Counted from the first letter of the stretch, positions 25,101 through 33,778 are shown. The stretch is DNA of 64,000 nt from Alteribacter aurantiacus DSM 18675 (GCF_000429705.1 NZ_KE386941.1:1848781-1912780), one strand, 5' to 3'. Numbers and translations are program-made. Notes: generated by a model from the letters alone, not told the origin.

Positions 25101-26224
25101 AAAGAATCCTTCTTCTCATTTGTATTACTCCTGTTCTTTTACTTGGGGGTTGTATTGATTTCAAAGAAATTCAGCTTCAATCCTATGCTGTTTCATTTGC
25201 GGTTGACTATAAAGACGATCAATATGAATTATTTCTTCAGTTCCTTGATTTTGGAAATGTGGCTAAAACAGAAGATGCCGAAAATAAGGCACCGGTGTGG
25301 ATAGTAAAAGGAACAGGTACAACGATTGAAGCAGCACTAGATCAAATTTACAGTTCCGTTCAAGTGCCCATCAATTATGATCATATCAACACAATCCTAT
25401 TAAGCAAATCAGTACTCGAACAGCAATCAGAGAGGATATTGACATTCCTAACAACTCGCCATACCTTACCCTATACTTCTTACGTATATGTTATCGAAAA
25501 ACCTGCAGAAGAGATTATGACAACAGATAACATTTTTGATTATCCGATGCTCTATTCTCAAATGAGCCAACCCGAAGATATGCAAGAGTTATATTCCACT
25601 ATTCCGGCCATTAGACTACATGAAGTCATGCGTAATATTGGTGAACCGAATACGGTTGTTATCCCTACTATTGCTCTTGACACAAGCACACTTCACGAAG
25701 ATAGAAATCCAGTAACAAGTGCCTTTTTTTCAGGTGGCGCGTTCCTACAAGACCATGCGTATTTAGGGTGGCTATCAAGAACAGATCTTAAAGGATATAT
25801 TTTAGCAAATAATGAAACCATCCGGTACCTTATTGAATTTGTGGAAGACGACCAAAACATACTAGTGGAAGTGACAGAGCCTAGTGTAAGCTTGAAAGAC
25901 GAAGACGGTAAAACCTTATTAAATGTGAAGTATAAGCTCGGTATTTTGGAAATGGGTATGAAATCCAAGTCACCTGTTGAAATTCAAAATAGGATTAAAG
26001 AAATAATAGAACAAGAAATAAAAAAAGCAGATGACAAAGCTAGTGCACTAGGAGCAGACCTATTTGGGGTAAAGGATCACTATTTTAGAAAAGGTACTTT
26101 AAAAAAAGAGAGCGATCATTCGCTTTCAATTGATCAAATTAACATCCATTTTTCTGAAGTAAATTCCATGAATAAAACACAATTAGAGCTAGATAGGAAA
26201 AGTAATCGGCTTTTTTTGCGGTAG
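25097..26224 (+). CDS. Spore germination receptor C subunit (GerC lipoprotein)
   Basis: 375 aa, the usual length for Ger(x)C. The lipobox LGGC (Cys19) marks a lipoprotein, followed by the family's N-terminal domain (FKEIQLQSYAVSFAVDYKDD) and the C-terminal conserved LGADLFGVKDHYFRK. It completes the receptor complex in the spore inner membrane. It stops at TAG (26222). The same frame continues 29 sense codons to the next stop, with a protein-like composition (QPPQINDPNVLANINKQIKR), suggesting a once longer C terminus. Confidence 0.93.
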   Translation: MKRILLLICITPVLLLGGCIDFKEIQLQSYAVSFAVDYKDDQYELFLQFLDFGNVAKTEDAENKAPVWIVKGTGTTIEAALDQIYSSVQVPINYDHINTILLSKSVLEQQSERILTFLTTRHTLPYTSYVYVIEKPAEEIMTTDNIFDYPMLYSQMSQPEDMQELYSTIPAIRLHEVMRNIGEPNTVVIPTIALDTSTLHEDRNPVTSAFFSGGAFLQDHAYLGWLSRTDLKGYILANNETIRYLIEFVEDDQNILVEVTEPSVSLKDEDGKTLLNVKYKLGILEMGMKSKSPVEIQNRIKEIIEQEIKKADDKASALGADLFGVKDHYFRKGTLKKESDHSLSIDQINIHFSEVNSMNKTQLELDRKSNRLFLR

Positions 26225-26376
26225 GTTCAGCCGCCACAAATAAATGATCCGAATGTATTAGCGAATATAAACAAGCAAATAAAACGCAATCGACAAAGAA
26301 CGTTTTTTTGGTAAATAGAGAATGACTTATAGATTGAAGGCGATCTTAGTTATTAGAAAAATGAAGAAGTGGATGA

Positions 26377-26780
26377 ATGAAAAAGATTATTCTCGTACCT
26401 ATCGTAATTTTATTTGCTTGGATCTCTATTAGTCTCCTCCAAACCCCTGTATTGTACGGTCAAACGGAAGACCAGACGTGGACCGCTTCTTATACAGTGG
26501 CTAATTCCATTAAGAATCAGTGGGAAGGGGATCTAAAATAGAAAGAGGATAGTGGGTCGATTAGCCAAATCAGCCTCTTGGTTGATGCTGAACATCGGAC
26601 GTCTATAGATAGTTGCTCCCGTTGAGATGAGAGAAGTCAGTAGGTATTCGTAGTACGGCACCACTAAGTGATCGTCAATATGAACTGTTTGTTCAATGGG
26701 AGAGGGATGGTGAAATATTCGAAGAGTGGATTGAGCTACCGCCCCGGAAAAGATTGTTTGTGATACCGAAGCTAGAGTAA
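26377..26780 (+). pseudogene. Decayed secreted protein gene
   Basis: An ATG at 26377 opens MKKIILVPIVILFAWISISL, a signal peptide, then TEDQTWTASYTVANSIKNQW. The frame is stopped by TAG at 26539-26541. Coding-like sequence continues in frame (ISQISLLVDAEHR) and then in another frame (GIRSTAPLSDRQYELFVQW, ending LFVIPKLE at TAA 26778). At least one nonsense codon and one frameshift are needed to explain it. The original would be an exported protein of about 130 aa. No family recognised. Confidence 0.65.
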
Positions 26781-26790
26781 CATTCTAATT

Positions 26791-26835
26791 AAAATAGAAC
26801 CTCCACCGGACTCCTTCCAGCAAAGGTTCTATTTT
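26791..26835. terminator. Bidirectional terminator
   Basis: 12-bp stem AAAATAGAACCT / AGGTTCTATTTT with a 21-nt loop and T-runs on both strands, between the ger-side decayed gene (plus) and a small membrane gene (minus). Confidence 0.8.
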
Positions 26836-27026
26836 TCTTTTTCCATGTCTACTACGTTATATTTTGGGCGACTTACTAATGCTAGAAAAAGCACGATGGC
26901 AAAGAAGATGCTCACGATAAAAGCACCTAGTGTGAAGCCACCAGTTCGAATGAGATCCACGACCAGCCACAGAAAGCCCGATACAGCCCCAAGTAGACCT
27001 AGCATGATGCAGATGGGTCGTACCAT
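26829..27026 (-). CDS. Small two-TM membrane protein
   Basis: 65 aa, ATG with AAAGGAG upstream. Two hydrophobic helices (ICIMLGLLGAVSGFLWLVV and LGAFIVSIFFAIVLFLALV) and a charged tail (VVDMEKEK). Unknown function. It follows the hydrolase gene by 12 bp on the same strand, so it is probably the last gene of that operon, whose terminator overlaps its 3' end. Confidence 0.7.
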   Translation of the reverse strand: MVRPICIMLGLLGAVSGFLWLVVDLIRTGGFTLGAFIVSIFFAIVLFLALVSRPKYNVVDMEKEK

Positions 27027-27038
27027 GTGAAAACTCCT

Positions 27039-27686
27039 TTATCTGTTTGCAACCCAGCCGGAAATGCCGGCCATGATGTTTTTTAACACGTCAATCGAGC
27101 CCATCACGTCACCTTCAAGCTCGAGAGCATGGTTGGCGTCTTTGACGAGAATACCTTGGATACGGGGATTGCGGTCAATTTCATGGAACCGCTCCCGTTC
27201 AAAGACCGGGTCTCGATCTCCAATCACGAATAGCCCCGGATGCCAGCTCCCTACAAGGGATGCATAAACGTCATCCCTTTGAATAAGGGGCGTTAGCCAT
27301 ACAGGTTTGACTCTTGCGAAACGCTCATCTTCAAGAAGATAGGAAAGGGCAATCGTGCCAACGGATTTGGCTACAACTACCGTTTCTTCATAAGGAGAGC
27401 GGCCGATCACATCGTCGATCACCTTTCGAATATCGTCGGTAAAACCTTCTTCCGTGAGTGCCTTCAATTCTTCTCTCGTGTAAGCATAATTAATGTGGAG
27501 AATATCAAATCCGTTTTTGTACAAAATGGACGTGGCGTAGTAAAGTAACGGTCCTTGGGTGGTGTAGGCAGCTCCAGGTAATACAATGGCAAGACCTGAC
27601 GCCTCATTTTCCTGCTTCATAAAAGAAAAAGGGATCATTCCACTCTTCGTGTTTACTTCTCCGTTCTTTACATTCAAAGCCTCCAC
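27039..27686 (-). CDS. Alpha/beta-hydrolase
   Basis: 215 aa. Compact alpha/beta hydrolase without a lid: AIVLPGAAYTTQGPLLYY, nucleophile in VVAKSVGTIA, acid in VIGDRDPVF and His in KDANHALELEGD. The family resembles dienelactone-hydrolase-like proteins; substrate unknown. The start is ambiguous: GTG at 27686 sits directly on an AAGGGG, while the TTG three codons later is 8 nt from it. It is flanked closely by small membrane genes on the same strand. Confidence 0.85.
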   Translation of the reverse strand: MEALNVKNGEVNTKSGMIPFSFMKQENEASGLAIVLPGAAYTTQGPLLYYATSILYKNGFDILHINYAYTREELKALTEEGFTDDIRKVIDDVIGRSPYEETVVVAKSVGTIALSYLLEDERFARVKPVWLTPLIQRDDVYASLVGSWHPGLFVIGDRDPVFERERFHEIDRNPRIQGILVKDANHALELEGDVMGSIDVLKNIMAGISGWVANR

Positions 27687-27691
27687 CCCTT

Positions 27692-27883
27692 TTATTTGAT
27701 TGTATGTTTTTCATGTTTTAAAGCAAGCTGGACTTTCATTTGTTCAAGCTTTACTTTCTCTTTCTCCAATTCCACCTTTTTTTCCTTCAAGCGGAAGTCT
27801 CTTTTTATGGCGTAAGCCCCGACGGCAAGCCCAGTGACAGCTACCACTCCAACAAACCCGAAAACGATGAACATTTCCACCAT
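27692..27883 (-). CDS. Membrane-anchored coiled-coil miniprotein
   Basis: 63 aa. One N-terminal helix (FIVFGFVGVVAVTGLAVGAY) then a highly charged helix (KEKKVELEKEKVKLEQMK) of coiled-coil character. Such proteins can form oligomeric membrane anchors; no function is known. ATG with GAGGGGG 5 nt upstream. It is 5 bp from the hydrolase gene and 9 bp from the GNAT gene, so it is the middle of an operon. Confidence 0.75.
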   Translation of the reverse strand: MVEMFIVFGFVGVVAVTGLAVGAYAIKRDFRLKEKKVELEKEKVKLEQMKVQLALKHEKHTIK

Positions 27884-27892
27884 GTTTCCCCC

Positions 27893-28303
27893 TCAATTCC
27901 CATTAGACTTTCGAAAGCCATAGAGCATTTGGTACCCTCGTTTTTCGTAAAAATCATACGACTCTCCTGTTGATAACAATTCAAGCCTCGTTTTAGGATA
28001 TTGCTTATGTACAAAGCTTAGAAGCGATTTGCCAATCCCTTGCCCACGATCATCCTTACTCACAAGAATCTCGCAAACATACAAACTCACAGTGAAGTCT
28101 GTCAACCCTCTAATGTAGCCGATGACGTTTCCCTCATCTTCCGCTACGTAAGCCACGTTCGACCGATCCCAAGCCTCTTTCATCTCTTCTTCACGTTCAT
28201 TCAAGTTTGTCCACCCTTGCTCTTCGTTTAAGCGGACGATGGCAGGGTAATCCGTCCTTTTGTAGCTTCGGATACGAATGTGTGTTCCGTTTTTCAGTTT
28301 CAT
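27893..28303 (-). CDS. GNAT acetyltransferase
   Basis: 136 aa. Short GNAT with VCEILVSKDDRGQGIGKSLL as the acetyl-CoA loop and YDFYEKRGYQ near the end. Start placed at the ATG at 28303 (GGGGG 5 nt upstream); an in-frame 16-residue extension is rejected because it lacks a ribosome-binding site and family similarity. First gene of a small operon with the coiled-coil miniprotein and the hydrolase. Confidence 0.85.
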   Translation of the reverse strand: MKLKNGTHIRIRSYKRTDYPAIVRLNEEQGWTNLNEREEEMKEAWDRSNVAYVAEDEGNVIGYIRGLTDFTVSLYVCEILVSKDDRGQGIGKSLLSFVHKQYPKTRLELLSTGESYDFYEKRGYQMLYGFRKSNGN

Positions 28304-28446
28304 GTCGTCCCCCAGTGTGCGGCCTACTCCCTCAAGTGTATTCGTTTTCATTTTTGTTGTAAATCGTTTCTTGGGTAAACATGCATGACCGGGTTTTTAG
28401 GACATATAGTTTAGTACAGACGGGTTGGACAGATGAGGATTTTGTT

Positions 28447-28564
28447 TTGAGCCACTTATGTGGAGTTTGATCCAGTTATTTGAACTTTGAGCCACTTATT
28501 CTCGGTTTGATCCACTTATTATGAAGTTGAGCCACTTATTCTTTTTTTAATCCAGTTAGCCCCT
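28447..28564. repeat. 20-bp-periodic array with TTGAGCCACTTATT core
   Basis: The TTGA start of each unit recurs at 28447, 28467, 28487, 28507, 28527 and (as TTAA) 28547, exactly 20 bp apart. Units alternate GAGCCACTTAT and GATCCAGTTAT/GATCCACTTAT and end in AATCCAGTTAGCCCC. It lies between a GNAT gene and a small divergent gene. No coding frame. Confidence 0.9.
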
Positions 28565-28602
28565 TTCCACCCACCTATTCCAAAAGAAAGAAGGGATTCA
28601 TA

Positions 28603-28752
28603 ATGAATGAAAAGCCGAAAAAAGACTCGATTCTAAAGCATCATGTTGCAAAATCGTCCGCTCCTCAGAAATCTTCCATTAAACCAGCCCGCAAGACAAT
28701 CAAACGTTGGGTAAAATACGGTTCCACCAGTTATGTGGTTTATTGGGGGTGA
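28603..28752 (+). CDS. 49-aa basic miniprotein
   Basis: ATG at 28603 with AAGGGA 8 nt upstream. The frame encodes a Lys/Ser-rich peptide (MNEKPKKDSILKHHVAKSSA, then RKTIKRWVKYGSTSYVVYWG). No membrane segment and no recognised family. Its last 13 bp overlap the 3' end of the convergent broken gene. Moderate support from composition and ribosome-binding site. Confidence 0.5.
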   Translation: MNEKPKKDSILKHHVAKSSAPQKSSIKPARKTIKRWVKYGSTSYVVYWG

Positions 28753-29198
28753 CATGATGCTAAAGGCACAAGGATTTCTGCTTTTCCTTGCCTGGAGCTC
28801 CGATCATAAAACACTTCTATTGTACAAGCATTCCTTTTCCACTTCATCCCCATCTCTTCGATCCACTCGTGTATATGGCTGTATCCTCGCATCAGCGTGT
28901 CATTCGTACACGTAAGTTTGGCATAGTCGTTGGGCGGCAACGTAAATCCGATCATCCCCTTTGGTATGTCTCTCCACTCGGTCACTTCAAAGCAAGCCCA
29001 GTATACAGACAAGCTTTCACTTTCAAAATGTGGACTAAAAAGAACATCCTCTTTCCCTAAGCCATTAATCTCTTTTCTTCTTTCCCAACACTCATCTTGA
29101 ATGCGTATCGCTTCCTAAGGAAAGCAATCAGGAAACGGACCACAAAAGCTCATCCCTACAAACCGGAACGTTTGATAGATAACGACCTCACAATGCAT
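28740..29198 (-). pseudogene. GyrI-like effector-binding domain protein with in-frame TAG
   Basis: A gene of 153 codons starts at an ATG at 29198 (GGAG 7 nt upstream), overlaps the DinB stop by 11 bp, and reads MHCEVVIYQTFRFVGMSF before a TAG at 29115-29117. The same frame continues EAIRIQDECWERRKEINGLG and ends at 28740 with IEEMGMKWKRNACTIEVFYD and EILVPLA, the C-terminal signature of the GyrI/AraC effector-binding fold. One substitution (AAG or GAG to TAG) would explain the break. The intact protein would bind a small hydrophobic ligand or effector. Confidence 0.8.
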
Positions 29199-29670
29199 CG
29201 GATCTCTCCATCCTGATCACCTTTTTTAAATCTAATATGGCTTGCGTATGCATTCCTTCATGAAAGATTGTCCTAATGAGAACTTGTTCAACGGTTTCCA
29301 TCCCCATTTCAATTGGAGTAAAGGTTTCTGCCAGACGTCCTCCATACTCTTCCAATATTTGATCCGGCTGATGTTTTAAGCGATCTTTTAATAGGGCAAA
29401 TGAAGGTGTATTCTCTGTAAAGTACCCTGGTGTTGTGCCAAAACCGAACGAGTGATTATAGTGGTCCACCTCTTCATTCTTTTCTTTTGTTAATGCTTGA
29501 ATCCATAAATGTTGGTCTAAATAGACATGCCCCAAGTTCCAGCGAATATTGTTGTTGAATCCACGTGGTATGACTTCCGCTTCCTCCTCGTTCACATCTT
29601 CTACGAGTTGAAGTAGCTCCTCACGATACGACTTGAGTTGGTTAAATAGAATCGTGTGCCGTTTCTCCAT
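29188..29670 (-). CDS. DinB-family protein
   Basis: 160 aa four-helix-bundle DinB/YfiT-type protein. Metal-binding His residues are visible in NLGHVYLDQH and TIFHEGMHTQAI. Members are thiol-dependent transferases or of unknown function; many Bacillus ones are bacillithiol-linked, which is family knowledge only. Start at 29670 with AGGAGGG 8 nt upstream; a 13-residue upstream extension is rejected. It is followed by the overlapping broken effector-binding gene. Confidence 0.88.
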   Translation of the reverse strand: MEKRHTILFNQLKSYREELLQLVEDVNEEEAEVIPRGFNNNIRWNLGHVYLDQHLWIQALTKEKNEEVDHYNHSFGFGTTPGYFTENTPSFALLKDRLKHQPDQILEEYGGRLAETFTPIEMGMETVEQVLIRTIFHEGMHTQAILDLKKVIRMERSDAL

Positions 29671-29781
29671 AAAAATCCCTCCTTGCTTCTTTTTAAACCA
29701 CTTACACACTCGCTCGCCTTTTCCTTCTTTTACATATTATTTTTAAAAAATGAAAGGATAAGAGCGATAAGGAGGATGAGT

Positions 29782-30390
29782 ATGAAAAACAATCAAACGA
29801 ACCAAGAAGTATCAGAAAACTTGCCACCACAACTAAGCCATGGCGGGCATGAAGTGTTTGATGTACACGAAGTTTTAAGCGCGGTAGTCGGATTTCTCGA
29901 TCAGTACAAAATGTACGAAACGCACATGAAAGACAAGGAACTTCTCGATCTTCTCTCCCGGCATCATTCGTACATGACGGATGTGTACAATACATTGGTG
30001 GAAGCTTTCCAAACAGGTAAAAAGCCGGCTACTCCGATGAACGTGTATAACATGACGGAAAACAACAATGTGATTTACGGATTATCTAGCACCACGCCGG
30101 TCACTCCGATCGGTACTGTCAATGAAGTGTCCGACAAAAGCTTGTCATCATATATGCTCGGTCAGACGAAAGCTCTTGCATCACTCATGGCCATGACCGC
30201 CCTTGAGATGACGAATCCTGTTGTTCGCCGCGTCGTCGCAGACAGTGTCCCAAATGTGATCGAGATGAGCTATGAAGTTTTTCTATACCAAAACAAAAAC
30301 GGCTATTATCAAGTCCCGCAGCTTCAGGAACAAGATTTGACTAAAATGACCGAGGCGTATGGATCTGTGAAGAAAGAAAAGTTAAACTAA
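29782..30390 (+). CDS. Spore coat protein, CotF family
   Basis: 202 aa. The CotF-type ferritin-like helices are visible: EVFDVHEVLSAVVGFLDQYK, LLDLLSRHHSYMTDVYNTLV and DKSLSSYMLGQTKALASLMA. Such proteins are deposited in the spore coat during sporulation. The start at 29782 is set by AAGGAGG; a much longer frame upstream (to 29656) is not translated. The downstream perfect hairpin is its terminator. Consistent with a spore-forming host. Confidence 0.88.
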   Translation: MKNNQTNQEVSENLPPQLSHGGHEVFDVHEVLSAVVGFLDQYKMYETHMKDKELLDLLSRHHSYMTDVYNTLVEAFQTGKKPATPMNVYNMTENNNVIYGLSSTTPVTPIGTVNEVSDKSLSSYMLGQTKALASLMAMTALEMTNPVVRRVVADSVPNVIEMSYEVFLYQNKNGYYQVPQLQEQDLTKMTEAYGSVKKEKLN

Positions 30391-30395
30391 ACGGA

Positions 30396-30429
30396 GCAAG
30401 GGCATGGAGAACGTTCTCCATGCCCTTGC
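30396..30429. terminator. Perfect palindromic terminator
   Basis: 17-bp perfect arms starting GCAAGGGCATGGAGAAC, with no loop bases beyond the fold. It separates the convergent cotF-like and esterase-like genes. The T-run is modest. Confidence 0.75.
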
Positions 30430-30434
30430 CTTAT

Positions 30435-31685
30435 CTAATACCTAGGCTCCACAGTCTCAAAAAACAAAACCCCATCATATTGCTCAGACGGAATCATCCG
30501 AAAATCAAAAAAGCCGTCACTATATGCCTTTATGCGTTCGCGAGGCCACTCTTCGTTCGTCTCGTTAAAGTCTATAAACGCTACCTCATAGCCATAGTCA
30601 CTTAACACATACTCCATTTCTTCATTCTCTTTTGGCTCAACATCATAGGTGTTTCCATCAAAAAATGCGATGGCTCTTTGATTAAAATACAAGCCCATAA
30701 AATAGGCTTCTTCTCCCCACTCTTCGGCTGCCAATGTGCCTAAAACAAGAGGAGGAGGTTCAAAATCTTGAACCAAAGATTCATCAATCATTTCAATACG
30801 CTCAACATTCTTTTGGATGTGGCCATTATGAGCCCAAACAATGATCTTCTCCTCTTTATTTTCTTCGTATAACTCCTTTAGCTCCAAAAACATCCCTAAG
30901 TCCCTGCGAGAATAATAGGCTTGATGAGGTGTTTGTTGATACTCGTCAGTTAAAAAGTCGTTATGGAAGTAATGCTCCAATACATCTATCCTTCCTTCTA
31001 TCAAACGTCGTACACCTTTATCCAAAAACGTCCCTTTAATAAGAAGGTCCTTATAACTGTCCAAAATGAGGTCAGCTTCATTTTGGTCTCCCATACTCGC
31101 TTTATTCATCATTAAACCTTGCATAAAATAGATAAACCGGCCTTCCGTCTCTATGAACGCTCGATCTAGATGATTCTCGCTAGTTGCTTCTACCTTATCC
31201 CTCATATAGCTGTGAAAGGCCGATTCACCAACCCGCCTACCATTTAAAACCGGCCATGGATCGATTCCATGCACAGATCGTTTAGGATCTTCTCGAATAA
31301 AAGAAAGCAGGGACTCCATGCTAGACGATTGCCAAGCCTCATAAATCATACCTTCCATCGCAAAGTGATCGTCTAAACTGTGACCTTCAATATTAAAAAA
31401 ATCACTTTCCACCTTTCCACTTTCCAACGCTAAAACAGAAAAGCCGTGGTGTTCAAACAAGTATTTTACTAGTTCAACCTTCACATCAGTAAACGTTTTT
31501 GAACCGTGAGTAGACTCTCCAATAAAAACGATGTCTCGGTCGTTTATTACCTCATCAAGATAAGAAAAATCTAGCTCGTCAGATTCATCCTCTTTTATTG
31601 GATATACTCCAGCTGGCGGTGAACACGACACAAGAAGTAGGATTAAGCTCATAGAAACGAATAACACTATCCTCACATCCCCCAC
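30435..31685 (-). CDS. Erythromycin-esterase-like lipoprotein
   Basis: 416 aa. Signal peptide with lipobox LVSC, so it is predicted to be membrane-tethered outside the cell. The Ere/succinoglycan-biosynthesis fold is shown by IVFIGESTHGSKTF (Glu/His), LALESGKVESDF, GIDPWPV and IIVWAHNGHIQ. True Ere enzymes open the macrolide lactone; many chromosomal relatives have unknown substrates, so resistance is not proven. GTG/ATG start at 31685. It follows the GNAT gene by 22 bp and shares its strand. Confidence 0.85.
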   Translation of the reverse strand: MGDVRIVLFVSMSLILLLVSCSPPAGVYPIKEDESDELDFSYLDEVINDRDIVFIGESTHGSKTFTDVKVELVKYLFEHHGFSVLALESGKVESDFFNIEGHSLDDHFAMEGMIYEAWQSSSMESLLSFIREDPKRSVHGIDPWPVLNGRRVGESAFHSYMRDKVEATSENHLDRAFIETEGRFIYFMQGLMMNKASMGDQNEADLILDSYKDLLIKGTFLDKGVRRLIEGRIDVLEHYFHNDFLTDEYQQTPHQAYYSRRDLGMFLELKELYEENKEEKIIVWAHNGHIQKNVERIEMIDESLVQDFEPPPLVLGTLAAEEWGEEAYFMGLYFNQRAIAFFDGNTYDVEPKENEEMEYVLSDYGYEVAFIDFNETNEEWPRERIKAYSDGFFDFRMIPSEQYDGVLFFETVEPRY

Positions 31686-31707
31686 CCCCTTGGACTATTA
31701 CCGCTCA

Positions 31708-32490
31708 TTAGTTCTTGCTTTCAATAAAGTAAGTATCATACGAATCTTTCAATACATATCCTAGCTTTTTTGCCAGTTCAACAGATTCCTGGTTCGCCCC
31801 GTCCCAGCTCGGGTGTTTCCCTTGATCTAGGCACTCCAACATCAGGGCCGCTGAAACAATGGATGCTAACCCTTTTCTTCTATAGTCAGGATCACTAGCA
31901 ACCTCAATTTCAATGCCATCATCATAGATACTAAAGGAAGTGGCAGCCGAAACGACACGTCTTTCGTGTAAAATGGCATATCCCATTCCTCTTTGAATGA
32001 AGTCATCTTCGGAATTGAATTGACTGATAAAGTCTTCTGAAAGATCGTGGAAAGAAGCCTTTTTTACAATTTCATCGTCCACATTCTTGATTTCATAGTC
32101 TTCTGGTAGCTCAGACATGATGTTCTGGATGTGTTCTCTATCAATATGTTTACGGTCCTTTTCAAACCGGTATCGGCTGAATTTTTCAAATGCCCCTTGA
32201 TGAACGGTTTCGATCATTTCTTTCCATTCATCAGATTCCACAATGGCCAACGTAAAATCCGGTAGATTCAAAAGTAACTCATTAACCTCTTTTGTATGTG
32301 GGTTCCCGGCATAAAAGACGAAAATCCCAACGGTGATCTGAGCCACGGTGGGATTTTCAAGATTGTCGACCCATCCCGTACCCATATGTCCTTGAAGATA
32401 TGAGAGAACAATTGTACTATCCATTTCTTTAAACAATGGTCCCATATTCTCCCGTGCATGTTGATCTGCTTTATAAATCATTCCATTCAT
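31708..32490 (-). CDS. GNAT_acetyltr_2-type N-acetyltransferase
   Basis: 260 aa two-domain protein. The N-terminal part (about 1-130) is the family-specific region, and the C-terminal GNAT domain shows IEVASDPDYRRKGLASIVSA and SWDGANQESVELAKKLGY. This architecture is that of the PF12746-type proteins related to zwittermicin self-resistance acetyltransferases; no activity is proven here. The start codon lacks a strong ribosome-binding site (GAAAG). It is followed closely by the esterase-like gene. Confidence 0.82.
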   Translation of the reverse strand: MNGMIYKADQHARENMGPLFKEMDSTIVLSYLQGHMGTGWVDNLENPTVAQITVGIFVFYAGNPHTKEVNELLLNLPDFTLAIVESDEWKEMIETVHQGAFEKFSRYRFEKDRKHIDREHIQNIMSELPEDYEIKNVDDEIVKKASFHDLSEDFISQFNSEDDFIQRGMGYAILHERRVVSAATSFSIYDDGIEIEVASDPDYRRKGLASIVSAALMLECLDQGKHPSWDGANQESVELAKKLGYVLKDSYDTYFIESKN

Positions 32491-32713
32491 TCTTTCAAAT
32501 AGAGTTAAAATTGCGACAGTTTATAGTTTATCATAGGTGTAAATATTTAGCAGTTAGTTCTGTGTATAAAACATAAGTGTATTTTATAAATGGTGACTAT
32601 TTTGGTTGACCGGGCAAAGAAACTGCTACTAAATAGTTGTTCGGAATCTGCCCTAAATACTTTCTTTATGTACCAGCTTTTCTCGGAGCATTCTTCCTCC
32701 TTTCGCATACTTC

Positions 32714-32836
32714 TCACTTTAATTTATTATGCTTTAATTCAGCCACTTCCTTCTCTAAATTGCTAATTCTCCTACTTAATCGATAAAGTACCGGTGTATA
32801 CAACAATGCGATTACTAGAATAATAGTCCAATCCAT
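32714..32836 (-). CDS. 40-aa membrane-anchored coiled-coil miniprotein
   Basis: ATG at 32836 with AAAGGTGG 8 nt upstream. One hydrophobic helix (MDWTIILVIALLYTPVLYRL) followed by a charged heptad-like helix (RRISNLEKEVAELKHNK). No family name known. The same architecture occurs at 46968-47096 and 27692-27883, suggesting a recurrent miniprotein type. The remaining ~350 bp around it hold nothing else I can identify. Confidence 0.7.
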   Translation of the reverse strand: MDWTIILVIALLYTPVLYRLSRRISNLEKEVAELKHNKLK

Positions 32837-33069
32837 AGTGGCACCACCTTTTTGATTTATTAAGCCAACCGTTACTACTTATCTGAAAGAACATTTTCTC
32901 ATCTATACCCGCATTCATTTAGCCTACTATAAAAATACTTACACCAACATGGAGAGTACCTTATTGCAGATATAAAAGGTGCTTATTCAGCACTTTAGTA
33001 TCTTAATTTAAAAGTAAAGAGCTTAGACCCAATCCCTAAATTTGTGTTGCCGTTTTGCACCACCCCTAA

Positions 33070-33642
33070 TCACTCTCTCAAACCCATCAGTTTTCCTATC
33101 ACACCCTCACTCGAAAGTTCTCCAAGCAGCGATGTTAAGTCTTCAATAGAAGGAGCGTTTTCTTGGTTAAACCTATAGCTTAAAATCCCGATCATCGCAG
33201 ATAGTGCATACTCCAATGTATAGTCGAGCTCAAAGCCGTCTTTTGCTCCCTGTACGACAAGGGTTTCTTTCATTAGGGGCTTAATGCTAGCTTTGATCCT
33301 TCTTTGAAAGGCCGGATCTCCGTGGTCTCCAAGCAGGATGGTAAGATACTGTCTGTGCTCGGAATACAGACGGATCAGTGCTTCAAGAGGAAATGGATCG
33401 CCTGAAGAAGAAAGCTGCTGCATCGGCACTTCCTGCAACTTTGAAATTAAACTGTTTTCCAATTGCTCCAATACGTCGTACACATCCGTAAAGTACTCAT
33501 AAAAGGTGGACCGATTATAGCCCGCTTTTGCTGTAATTTCTTTAATCGTAATTTTTCCGATTGGCTTTGAGGAATAAAGCTGCCAGAAAGCATCGGTCAA
33601 GTTTTGTCTCGTTTGAGCGGTAATCGCTGGATTCTTTTTCAT
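33070..33642 (-). CDS. TetR-family transcriptional regulator
   Basis: 190 aa. N-terminal HTH with GKITIKEITAKAGYNRSTFY and EYFTDVYDVLEQLE, the classic TetR helix-turn-helix, then a ligand-binding helical domain. It is divergently oriented from an ABC exporter operon with 136 bp between starts, including an inverted repeat, so it very likely represses that operon. The inducer is unknown. ATG with GGAGGAAG upstream. Confidence 0.92.
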   Translation of the reverse strand: MKKNPAITAQTRQNLTDAFWQLYSSKPIGKITIKEITAKAGYNRSTFYEYFTDVYDVLEQLENSLISKLQEVPMQQLSSSGDPFPLEALIRLYSEHRQYLTILLGDHGDPAFQRRIKASIKPLMKETLVVQGAKDGFELDYTLEYALSAMIGILSYRFNQENAPSIEDLTSLLGELSSEGVIGKLMGLRE

Positions 33643-33670
33643 AACTCTTCTTCCTCCAAGGGGTCACAAA

Positions 33671-33750
33671 ATCCGACAAAAGCGTCAAACTGTCGGTTGA
33701 TCGGTACGTGCGTACACCATATGCTTAAATCATACGACATATTGTCGGAT
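33671..33750. promoter_or_regulatory. Candidate TetR operator region
   Basis: Inverted repeat ATCCGACAA (33671-33679) / TTGTCGGAT (33742-33750) frames the divergent promoters, with a further CTGTCGG at about 33690 and GTAC-GTGC-GTAC near 33704. Placement between regulator and exporter fits operator function; no binding data. Confidence 0.45.
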
Positions 33751-33778
33751 AAATAAAAGAAATGGTTGGTGATGATCG

